Origin: Verrucomicrobiota bacterium
GTDB lineage: Bacteria; Verrucomicrobiota; Verrucomicrobiia; Methylacidiphilales; Verrucolacustridaceae
Direction: 5' to 3'
Assembly (NCBI GenBank): GCA_010031845.1
Contig: RGYX01000030.1
Coordinates: 1 to 9,270, forward strand
DNA length: 9,270 nucleotides
Shown here: piece after piece, positions 1 to 6,726 of the stretch
Numbering within the stretch: position 1 is the first letter of the stretch
How the letters are laid out: every line of letters starts with the position of its first letter
Translations under genes and position numbers: made by a program
Notes under the pieces: model-generated
What the model saw: only the letters and a program-made list of their open reading frames with translations
What the model was told of the DNA's origin: nothing
The model's database searches: none

Positions 1-135
1 AATCTCCAAAACCCTTTACGGGCAGTGCTGAATAGTGAAAATGAATCAGACATTCCGGTTGCCTGTAATGGCTGGCTTTTCGCAGGGATTAAGGACGGTC
101 GTTTCTTCGCTTTTGACTCCGAGAACCAACGATGA
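1..135 (+). CDS. 3' end of an unidentified protein (partial, 44 residues visible)
   Basis: An open frame runs from the first base of the window to a TGA at 133-135. Only the last 44 residues are seen, ending in GIKDGRFFAFDSENQR. That stretch faintly resembles one blade of a PQQ-like or WD-type beta-propeller (pattern: hydrophobic-G-x-x-DGR-hydrophobic-A-hydrophobic-D), but one blade is too little to assign a family. The main evidence that the frame is real is its junction: its stop overlaps the start of the next gene in ATGA (132-135), the usual arrangement of translationally coupled operon genes. It is therefore probably co-transcribed with the membrane glycosyltransferase fusion. No function is assigned. 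Confidence 0.5.
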   Translation, partial: NLQNPLRAVLNSENESDIPVACNGWLFAGIKDGRFFAFDSENQR

Positions 136-3100
136 GAAATAAGAAAAGCCCTCAATTCATTCTAATTACCTTTCTGGTCCTGTATTGTGGTTCCTTGGGT
201 CTTGGCTGGTTACCGCAGTCTCCGTCGCAGGAGGAACTCTATGGAGGGGGTGGTCGCTTTCTTGGCGAGGTTCTTCAAAACTTCAGTGAATCAAAAGGAA
301 TTCCATGGTGGAGTTCCCATTTTATGCAGGGTTACTCGACTGCTAGCTTTGCGCTGTGTGGCCTTCCTATGGTGGTGGGGATATTGGCTAGATCTCTTTT
401 CGGTGATCCGTTTGGAATCAAGGTGGCCGCACTTATGGTCCTTCCGTTGGCTTCCCTAACGATGTTTGTTTTTGTGCGCAGGCTAACACGAAGCGATTGG
501 ACCGGGGTTGTCGCGGCCATTCTTTACGTTACCAGCTCTCAAATGTTGCTGCGCATTGGCAACTTCGAGCACTGGATGGGGAGTTATTCCTATATATTTC
601 CACCGCTCATCTTCTGGGCTTTTTTGAAAGTTTCTGAGGAGTGCTCTTGGCAATCCAAGGCATGGTTGGCTTTCGGGTGGTCGGCCATGATGCTCTCGTA
701 CACCAAGTTAACATTTATGTTTATTCCTTTGGCCATGGCCTTTTTTCTCTGGCTCCTCATCGATCGGCCTGAAAAACGTTCGGACCTGATTCGGGGGACC
801 TTGACGGCTCTTGCGGGTGTTTTCCTGATGGCCGCAACTGTTTTACTGCCCCTCACGCGAGAGTTTCGCTGGGTGGCAGCTTTTGCCTTCGACAACTTTC
901 GCGGATGGCAGCAGGCCTTCTCGATCAAGAGCTTCATTTCGGTCCTGGATCGCGGCAACGAATTGCTGAACGGGATGCGCGGGGATTTTATGGCCGACCG
1001 GGGGCAGTTTTATCTTGGGGCGGTTGCTCTTCTTTCCCTCGGGTCGGTTTTCTGGTGGTCGCGCCGTAATGCCGAATGGTTGGGGACAAGGGAGGGGAGC
1101 CTTTTCAGGCTTTTCGCCGGAATTTCTTTGTTTGCACTATGGCTTTCCCAGGGGCCATTTTCTGTGTTTACGGGAACCAAGGAGTTTCTTGTCGGTTCTG
1201 CCCAAGCTCCGGACTGGATTATTGCGGTTATGTGGTTCATGACGCTGATCCCGGTTGTCCTGATTCCAAAACTTCTTCCGGCAACGCCAAGGCGGCGGTT
1301 TTGGGTTGCCCTGATGATCGGAATCTACCTCTTTGTGCCGGGTTTTACCCTTTTGGAAAAACTACCTTTTTACCACGATATTCGGGCCCCTTGGGGATTC
1401 TGGGAGGTCGGCTTTTTTGCCGCAGCGGTGACAACAGCCATTGCGCTACAGCAGTTATGGGATGGCATCCTCAACAAGAGGGTCCGTATTCCGTTGGTCG
1501 TGATTCTTGGAATCCTCCTGTTGGTTGATAGTGGTGTTTATTTGGCTCGTTTCTTTGCTCCAGGACTACCGGTGCAGACCTTTGCCGACTTTGATAAGTC
1601 CCAGGAGTACTTGCGAACTTCCCCAGTGGAGGGAAGGGTCTACCCACTTTCAGGCCGTTATTTTTATCTGCGAACGCCCATGCAGTCCGGGCGCGGATTG
1701 AATAGCGAGGCTTCCTGGGGCCATTTTCAAATGCGTGGTATGAGGGCGCTTCTGGACGGAGCAAATACTTCCCCCAACGCCATGAAAACCTACATGCGGG
1801 TGGCGGGCATATCCCACGTTCTTATCGACAGACAAGATCCCTTCACACCAGCAGAAATCCAAAACTTTTACACCCAGTTTTATCCCATCGGATTTGATTC
1901 AGACTACATCCGGGTGCTCGAGAACCGCGAGTCTCTTGCCCCCGCGTTTTTGGCCCGGGAATACCTCGCGATGGATCACGGCACGGAGCGTCTTGCTTCC
2001 GGATTTTTGGATTTGGCGGATAAAATACATGTGGCACCCATTGAACTGGGTCCGAACGAACGCGGCTTTCCCTATCTTGTGGGATCCGGTACGCCTCAAG
2101 GGGAGGTGCAACTCACCCCTGAATATGCCCAAGCTCTGGGAGTTCCCTTCCGAAAAATTTCCTATTCCGAAAATAGGGGGGCCACAAGTTTTGCTTTTGA
2201 TCCCCCAACCCCCCGTGAAGGCTGGCTGATTGTTACCGAGGCTTGGCATCCGGACTGGAAGGCTTCGGTTGGGGGCGTTCCGGTCCCTGTTTTTAAGGCT
2301 TTCGGTGGATTGATGGCGGTACATTTGGATGGGAATCAAGGTCCTATCCGATTCAACTTTGAGCCCCCCCGTTGGTACAACCTGTGTGTCTTGGTCTCCG
2401 GTCTTTCCTGGGTTGGAGTCGTGGGGTTGATGGTCTTGATGCCGATGCCGTTTACACCGGCGAAATGGAAACACTGGTGGTCTGGGGAGAAGGTATCCCG
2501 CGTCCTTTTGCCCAAAGTGAGGAGTTCGCCTCTTGGAAAGGTATTGGTGGTCATTCCAACCTATAATGAAAAACCCAATATTGCCAAAATTATCGCCCAA
2601 GTCTTGAGCTTGCCCAGGAGGACCGACATCCTGGTCGTGGACGATCGATCCCCGGATGGAACTGCTGAGATTGTTCGTGCGAGTCCTGAATTTGGTAAAA
2701 GGGTATTTCTTTTGGAGGGACTCGGCAAACAGGGGCTTGGCACGGCCTACCGTCGTGGATTCGAATGGGCCTTGGAAAATAATTATGGTGCGGTGGTCGA
2801 GATCGATGCAGATCTATCACACGACACAGCTGATATTCCTCGACTGCTTCAGGCCTTGGAGGATGGATCGCATTTGGCAGTAGGTTCCCGATACCTGAAC
2901 GGCATCTCGGTTCTAAACTGGCCGAGGAGCCGAATCCTTGTGAGCACACTCGGGGGGCGGTATGTGAGGATGCTCACGGGGTTGCCGCTCACCGATCCAA
3001 CCAGTGGTTTCAAGGCTATTCGCGCTGAGATTTTGAGGGAGTTGAACTGGAGGAAAGTGGGTGCGGAAGGCTATGCCTTTCAAATTGAGCTCCATCACGA

Positions 3101-3236
3101 GGCTTGGAAACGGGGCTATATCATTCGGGAAGTTCCCATTGTTTTTACTGAACGGAGCGAAGGACGCTCAAAAATGTCAGCCGGAATCGCCTGGGAAGCC
3201 GCATGGCGGGTTCTCAAGTTGGCTTTGGTTGGTTAG
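132..3236 (+). CDS. YfhO-like membrane protein fused to a DPM1-type polyprenyl-phosphate mannose synthase domain
   Basis: A 1034-residue protein with two parts. Residues about 9-475 are strongly hydrophobic with many membrane segments (first at 9-26, last of the block near 453-475). A soluble, probably extracytoplasmic stretch follows. It ends in a beta-rich module (about 697-745, with EAWHPDWKASVGG) like the C-terminus of YfhO-family proteins, and then a membrane segment at about 750-773. After a basic linker comes a complete family 2 glycosyltransferase (about 803-1034): IPTYNE (808-813), VVDDRSPDG (835-843), the metal-binding DADLSHD (892-898), then GSRYLNG, DPTSGFK and EVPIVF. These are marks of dolichol/polyprenyl-phosphate mannose synthases of the soluble DPM1 type. 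Inference: the C-terminal domain makes a polyprenyl-phosphate hexose in the cytoplasm and the membrane half uses or flips it. The start is the ATG in the ATGA overlap with the preceding gene; the ribosome-binding site is weak. The frame is uninterrupted across the junction. The acceptor and the true sugar are unknown. Confidence 0.88.
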   Translation: MRNKKSPQFILITFLVLYCGSLGLGWLPQSPSQEELYGGGGRFLGEVLQNFSESKGIPWWSSHFMQGYSTASFALCGLPMVVGILARSLFGDPFGIKVAALMVLPLASLTMFVFVRRLTRSDWTGVVAAILYVTSSQMLLRIGNFEHWMGSYSYIFPPLIFWAFLKVSEECSWQSKAWLAFGWSAMMLSYTKLTFMFIPLAMAFFLWLLIDRPEKRSDLIRGTLTALAGVFLMAATVLLPLTREFRWVAAFAFDNFRGWQQAFSIKSFISVLDRGNELLNGMRGDFMADRGQFYLGAVALLSLGSVFWWSRRNAEWLGTREGSLFRLFAGISLFALWLSQGPFSVFTGTKEFLVGSAQAPDWIIAVMWFMTLIPVVLIPKLLPATPRRRFWVALMIGIYLFVPGFTLLEKLPFYHDIRAPWGFWEVGFFAAAVTTAIALQQLWDGILNKRVRIPLVVILGILLLVDSGVYLARFFAPGLPVQTFADFDKSQEYLRTSPVEGRVYPLSGRYFYLRTPMQSGRGLNSEASWGHFQMRGMRALLDGANTSPNAMKTYMRVAGISHVLIDRQDPFTPAEIQNFYTQFYPIGFDSDYIRVLENRESLAPAFLAREYLAMDHGTERLASGFLDLADKIHVAPIELGPNERGFPYLVGSGTPQGEVQLTPEYAQALGVPFRKISYSENRGATSFAFDPPTPREGWLIVTEAWHPDWKASVGGVPVPVFKAFGGLMAVHLDGNQGPIRFNFEPPRWYNLCVLVSGLSWVGVVGLMVLMPMPFTPAKWKHWWSGEKVSRVLLPKVRSSPLGKVLVVIPTYNEKPNIAKIIAQVLSLPRRTDILVVDDRSPDGTAEIVRASPEFGKRVFLLEGLGKQGLGTAYRRGFEWALENNYGAVVEIDADLSHDTADIPRLLQALEDGSHLAVGSRYLNGISVLNWPRSRILVSTLGGRYVRMLTGLPLTDPTSGFKAIRAEILRELNWRKVGAEGYAFQIELHHEAWKRGYIIREVPIVFTERSEGRSKMSAGIAWEAAWRVLKLALVG

Positions 3237-3323
3237 TGGGAATTGCCGGACGAGCCCGACGCTTGCTCGTGATCGAGACCCATCGGGATCGGTTCAATAA
3301 AAAGTAGATAGACGGGGTTGATT

Positions 3324-3347
3324 TTGATTCCGTTTGCGCGGAATCAA
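3324..3347. terminator. Hairpin between convergent genes, possible bidirectional terminator
   Basis: A perfect 9-bp inverted repeat (TTGATTCCG at 3324-3332, CGGAATCAA at 3339-3347) with a 6-base loop lies between the stop codons of the fusion gene (+) and murA (-). Position suggests transcription termination for both. No T-run follows on either strand, so it is not a classic intrinsic terminator; it could simply be a 3' mRNA-end stabilising stem. A weaker 6-bp stem (ACGAGC at 3250-3255, GCTCGT at 3265-3270) lies closer to the first stop. The rest of 3237-3411 shows nothing recognisable. Confidence 0.3.
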
Positions 3348-3411
3348 GTGATCAAGGGCGGAGGCTTTTCTCGCGACGCCGGAAAAGTATCCCAAACAGC
3401 GGCTTCTGAGT

Positions 3412-4716
3412 TTAGGCCCGCTCGATTTGAGCGCCCAGGGAGCGCAGGCGCTCCTCTATACAACTGAAGCCGCGGTCAATCTGGTTAATATTCCGTATTT
3501 CAGAATCCCCATCGGCACAGAGAGCGGCAATGAGCAGGGCCATGCCGGCTCGGATGTCAGGGCTGGCCAGTTTGGCTCCCCGCAGTTTATCGGATCCAAG
3601 GACGACCGCACGGTGAGGGTCGCATAATATGATTCGCGCTCCCATCTCCATCAGGCCGTCGACAAAAAAGAGGCGGGACTCAAAAAGCTTTTCGTGAATC
3701 AGAACAGTCCCTTTGCACTGCGTGGCAGTCACCAGAGCGACGGAAGTCATGTCGGCCGGGAACCCGGGCCAAGGAGCATCGGCAATGTGAGGGATCGCTC
3801 CGCCGAATTCTTTTTCAACTTCCAGCGATTGACCCTTGGGAATGAGAATGTCTTGTCCCTTGATTTCCGTTTGGATGCCCAACCGACCAAAGGTCTGCAG
3901 GATCATTCGCATGTTCTGTGGTGCGGTATTTCGAATTCTCAGCTCGCCGCCCGTGACGGCTGCCAAGGCTAGAAAAGATCCCGCTTCGAGGTAGTCGGCG
4001 CTGATGCGGTGGGTGGCGCCCTTCAGGGATTTAACACCCTCGATCGTGAGGGTGTTGGTGCCAATACCTGAGACCTTGGCGCCCATGGCGTTGAGCAGGT
4101 TTCCCAAGGCCTGCACATGAGGCTCGCTCGCGGCGTTGTGCAGGACGGTGACGCCTTCGGCCAAAACGGCAGCACAAAGTCCGTTTTCCGTGGCGGTGAC
4201 AGAGGCTTCATCCAGCAGGATGTCCGCCCCTTTTAGTTTTTTAGCTTTGATCTGGATTCCATCACGAATGTCAGTGACCTGGGCACCTAGGGAGGAGAAA
4301 ATCTGAAGGTGGGTGTCCAAGCGACGGCGGCCAATGCGGTCACCGCCGGGACGGGGTAGAGTGACTTGGCCCGTCCTGGCAAGAAGGGGACCGGCCAGGG
4401 TGACGGAGCCGCGCAGGCGTGAGCCAAGTTCCGGATGGATCGTGGACTTGGGAGTCATCTTGGCCTGAAGGGTTAAGGTGCGACGGACTTGGGCGGCTTC
4501 TGACTCGTTTGAGGTTAGACCCAAGTCATGGAGAATTTCTTCCATGAGTCGGACATCCTCAATTTGGGGAATGTTATGCAGGGTGATTGATTGATCGGTC
4601 AGGCAGGCGGCCGCCATAAGCGGCATGGCCTCATTTTTATTTCCCTGAGGCTCAATCTCTCCTTGGATGGGCTTACCCCCATGGACAAGAAACTTGGATC
4701 CATTGGGAGACGCCAT
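3412..4716 (-). CDS. murA: UDP-N-acetylglucosamine 1-carboxyvinyltransferase (MurA), Asp-type active site
   Basis: 434 residues, close to the usual 420-430. MurA transfers enolpyruvate from PEP to UDP-GlcNAc, the first committed step of peptidoglycan precursor synthesis, in the cytoplasm. Family residues align with E. coli MurA: GNKNEAMP (Lys27 and Asn28 for Lys22/Asn23), Arg102 (Arg91), the loop PGGDRIGRR (Asp126 for Cys115, Arg131 for Arg120), DYLEAGSFL (DRIETGTFL in E. coli), FPADM (Asp322 for Asp305) and QIDRGF (Arg415 for Arg397). The catalytic Cys is replaced by Asp, as in Mycobacterium and Chlamydia, which predicts insensitivity to fosfomycin. GNKNEA instead of the common GAKNA is a minor divergence. 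The gene is transcribed against its neighbours. Its start ATG at 4714-4716 has only a G-run (TTTTGGGGT) directly before it. AroA was considered, but the IDRG ending and overall alignment fit MurA. Confidence 0.93.
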   Translation of the reverse strand: MASPNGSKFLVHGGKPIQGEIEPQGNKNEAMPLMAAACLTDQSITLHNIPQIEDVRLMEEILHDLGLTSNESEAAQVRRTLTLQAKMTPKSTIHPELGSRLRGSVTLAGPLLARTGQVTLPRPGGDRIGRRRLDTHLQIFSSLGAQVTDIRDGIQIKAKKLKGADILLDEASVTATENGLCAAVLAEGVTVLHNAASEPHVQALGNLLNAMGAKVSGIGTNTLTIEGVKSLKGATHRISADYLEAGSFLALAAVTGGELRIRNTAPQNMRMILQTFGRLGIQTEIKGQDILIPKGQSLEVEKEFGGAIPHIADAPWPGFPADMTSVALVTATQCKGTVLIHEKLFESRLFFVDGLMEMGARIILCDPHRAVVLGSDKLRGAKLASPDIRAGMALLIAALCADGDSEIRNINQIDRGFSCIEERLRSLGAQIERA

Positions 4717-4777
4717 ACCCCAAAACTGCCCAGATCATTGAATAAGGGCAACCCTCAGGAAGTGTTCTTTTTGGGGT
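4717..4777. promoter_or_regulatory. 9-bp inverted repeat in the murA/aminotransferase divergent region
   Basis: ACCCCAAAA (4717-4725) and TTTTGGGGT (4769-4777) are perfect inverted copies separated by 43 bases. They occupy most of the short gap between murA and the aminotransferase gene. One arm abuts the murA start codon and, in the murA transcript, contains the only Shine-Dalgarno-like G-run; the other arm would be able to pair with it. It could be a leader structure masking murA initiation or an operator pair. It could also be coincidence in a low-complexity stretch. No convincing murA promoter was found. Confidence 0.3.
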
Positions 4778-4798
4778 TTAGTCTTGCGGTTTCTTGCC

Positions 4799-4804
4799 TA
4801 CAAT
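4799..4804 (+). promoter_or_regulatory. Possible -10 box for the aminotransferase operon
   Basis: TACAAT at 4799-4804 is a close match to the sigma-70 -10 consensus, preceded after 16 bases by a poor -35 candidate (TTTAGT at 4777-4782). Transcription would begin near 4811, only a few bases before the ATG at 4814, giving an almost leaderless message. The candidate is weak because the -35 is poor and the purine tract AAGGGA (4805-4810), the apparent ribosome-binding site, would then be largely outside the transcript. Confidence 0.25.
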
Positions 4805-4813
4805 AAGGGACTT

Positions 4814-5959
4814 ATGAAGATTCCGATGCTCAACTTGGTGGCTGAGCATGCTCCCTATCGGGGGGAGCTGTTAGCAGCTTTTGAGCGTGTTCTGGATAGT
4901 GGGCGTTTTGTGCTGGGTGCCGAGGTGGAGGCTTTCGAGCAGGAAATCGCGGATTGGATTGGGGTGCCCCATGCCATCGGAGTTTCCAACGGTTCCGATG
5001 CCCTCCTCTTAGCTCTGCAGGCCTTGGGGGTGGGTCCTGGTGATGAGGTTATATGTCCCACCTACACGTTTTTTGCCACGGCAGGGGCTGTGGCCCGTCT
5101 GGGGGGGGAGCCGGTTTTTGTGGATAGCGCAGAGTGTTGTTACAACCTGCGGGCGGATCAAGTCGTGTCCAAGATCGGATCGAAAACCAAGGCGATTATC
5201 GCCGTTCATCTCTTTGGGCAGTGTGCCGACATGGACCCGATTTTGGCGGCGGCAGCGAACCACGGCATCCCGGTGATTGAGGATGCGGCGCAGGCGTTGG
5301 GGGCCAAAGACAAGGGGCGGCAGGCTGGAACCATGGGAACCTTAGGAACATTCTCTTTTTTCCCAACCAAAAATCTCGGGACCTTGGGGGAGGGGGGGCT
5401 GATCACCACCCGGGACGCGTCCCTTGCGGAAAAGATCAAAAAACTCCGGGTGCATGGAGCCAAGCAGAAATATTTTCACGAGATGGTCGGCGGAAACTTT
5501 CGGCTGCACGAAATCCAAGCTGCATTTCTGCGGGTGAAGCTGCGCCACCTTCATGGGGCGCTGCAAAACAGAAGGATCGCGGCGGCCAGGCTCGTCGAGG
5601 AGCTTCAGTCAAAATGGAGGGCGGTTTTTCCTGTGGATCGATGTGTTTGTGAGGGAGAGCGTCAATCATTGGCCCGAACAACTCCCGGCACCGTCCTTTT
5701 GCCTTACGCCTGCCAGGAAGGGGTCGGAGAGCACACCTGGAATCAATTTGTGATCCGAATCACGGGTCCGGGCAAGAGGGATGAAACAAGAGAAATTCTG
5801 GCTCAAGATGGTATCCAGACTGAGGTTTATTATCCCCGGGCCATGCACCAACAGTCGTGCTTTGCCAAACGTAAAGTTGGGGAATTCTTAAGTGCGGAAA
5901 CCTTTTGCAAGGAGACGCTGGCTTTGCCATTGCAGTGTCAGCTTCCGTCTCAGCGGTGA
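4814..5959 (+). CDS. DegT/DnrJ/EryC1/StrS family PLP-dependent sugar aminotransferase
   Basis: 381 residues from the ATG at 4814. Family enzymes transfer an amino group, usually from glutamate, to a keto sugar nucleotide, giving amino sugars for surface glycans. Visible marks: an N-terminus (MKIPMLNL) typical of the family, SNGSDAL (58-64), PTYTFFATA, EDAAQ with Asp157 to bind the PLP ring nitrogen, SFFPTKNLG with Lys186 as the PLP lysine, GGNFRLHEIQAA (226-237, a form common in 3-keto-hexose transaminases), and HTWNQFVIR and EVYYPRAMHQQ in the C-terminal domain. An in-frame TTG at 4784 would add ten residues, but AAGGGA just before 4814 and the family N-terminus favour the ATG. The protein stops soon after LALPLQCQLPSQR, so the final helix usual in the family (roughly 15-25 residues) seems short or absent. 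No dehydratase or other sugar-nucleotide gene lies beside it, so the substrate cannot be told. It reads towards the glycosyltransferase gene 44 bases downstream. Confidence 0.9.
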   Translation: MKIPMLNLVAEHAPYRGELLAAFERVLDSGRFVLGAEVEAFEQEIADWIGVPHAIGVSNGSDALLLALQALGVGPGDEVICPTYTFFATAGAVARLGGEPVFVDSAECCYNLRADQVVSKIGSKTKAIIAVHLFGQCADMDPILAAAANHGIPVIEDAAQALGAKDKGRQAGTMGTLGTFSFFPTKNLGTLGEGGLITTRDASLAEKIKKLRVHGAKQKYFHEMVGGNFRLHEIQAAFLRVKLRHLHGALQNRRIAAARLVEELQSKWRAVFPVDRCVCEGERQSLARTTPGTVLLPYACQEGVGEHTWNQFVIRITGPGKRDETREILAQDGIQTEVYYPRAMHQQSCFAKRKVGEFLSAETFCKETLALPLQCQLPSQR

Positions 5960-6003
5960 AGGGCAAGGAAGGGGTGAGGAGCAGCTCTTCCGGCGGCGAG
6001 AGG

Positions 6004-6726
6004 ATGGGGCCCGTCCAAGCCATTCTGATTATTCTGCCAACTTACAACGAAGCGGGCATGATTCTGAAAACGATTCAGGAGATCTGTGCCAAGGTTCCAA
6101 TGGCAGATATTTTGGTGGTCGATGACAATTCACCCGATGGAACCGCGGCACGGGTACAACAGTCGCCCGGATTCGAGAAAAAGGTTCATCTTCTGACGAG
6201 ACCTGGCAAAGCGGGGCTAGGAATGGCTTATAAAGAGGGATTCCAATGGGCACTCCAACGGAGTTACGATGCGGTAGTCGAAATGGACGCAGACTTATCC
6301 CATGATCCCGCGGATGTCCCTACATTGCTCCAAGTTTTGTCGGAGGGGGCAGACATCGCGGTCGGCTCGCGGTACCTGAACGGTGTGAGGGTGTTGAATT
6401 GGCCCCAATCCCGGTTGTGGTTAAGCAGTTTCGGCGGGTGGTATGCACGGCTTTTGACTGGCCTAATCATGACAGATCCCACCAGCGGCTTTAAGGCGAT
6501 CCGTCGTAGAGTTTTGGAAGGTTTGAACTGGAATCAGTTCACGGCGCAAGGGTACGGTTTCCAAGTGGAGCTTCATTTTCTGGCATGTCAGGCCGGATTC
6601 AAGCTTCAGGAAGTTCCCATTGTCTTTACGGAGCGTCGGGAGGGGGATTCCAAGATGTCGGCCCATATTGCCTTGGAGGCAGCAAAAAGGGTTCTTCAAT
6701 TGGCGGTGCGGAGAATCTTTCCATGA
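6004..6726 (+). CDS. DPM1-type polyprenyl-phosphate mannose synthase (GT2), stand-alone
   Basis: 240 residues, the usual size of a soluble DPM1-type enzyme with no membrane segments. These enzymes move mannose (in some relatives another hexose) from a nucleotide sugar to polyprenyl phosphate at the cytoplasmic face. Motifs in order: ILPTYNE near the N-terminus, DILVVDDNSPDGTA, metal-binding DADLSHDPAD, AVGSRYLNG, TDPTSGFKAI, YGFQVELH, EVPIVFTERREGDSKMS. It is about 60% identical by hand count to the C-terminal domain of the fusion encoded at 132-3236. The start is uncertain. ATG 6004 gives a natural N-terminus (MGPVQAILIILPTYNE), but its purine tract (GAGAGG) directly abuts it. GTG 5974 has a better-spaced AAGGAA, and GTG 5956 would overlap the aminotransferase stop in GTGA. 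The 3' end overlaps the next gene in ATGA (6723-6726), so the two are probably translated together. Confidence 0.9.
   Translation: MGPVQAILIILPTYNEAGMILKTIQEICAKVPMADILVVDDNSPDGTAARVQQSPGFEKKVHLLTRPGKAGLGMAYKEGFQWALQRSYDAVVEMDADLSHDPADVPTLLQVLSEGADIAVGSRYLNGVRVLNWPQSRLWLSSFGGWYARLLTGLIMTDPTSGFKAIRRRVLEGLNWNQFTAQGYGFQVELHFLACQAGFKLQEVPIVFTERREGDSKMSAHIALEAAKRVLQLAVRRIFP

Noticed and set aside
590..958. A 122-codon minus-strand frame
   Set aside because: It is antisense to the membrane segments of the fusion protein; its Arg/Lys-rich translation is typical of reverse reading of hydrophobic codons.
1076..1528. A 150-codon plus-strand frame
   Set aside because: It overlaps the fusion gene in another frame, while the main frame holds the coherent membrane topology there.
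1899..2600. A 233-codon open frame on the minus strand inside the fusion gene
   Set aside because: It lies wholly antisense to clearly coding sequence, has low-complexity polar composition and no recognisable motif; it is a shadow frame.
3412..4716. AroA (EPSP synthase) as an alternative to MurA
   Set aside because: The two families share a fold, but the PGG-x-x-IG loop, [14 protein letters not shown] and terminal IDRG motif are those of MurA.
5905..6003. A TTG start at 5905 that would lengthen the stand-alone glycosyltransferase by 33 residues
   Set aside because: The added residues (Ser/Gly/Lys-rich) have no family likeness and lie inside the aminotransferase gene; family proteins begin just before the ILPTYNE motif.
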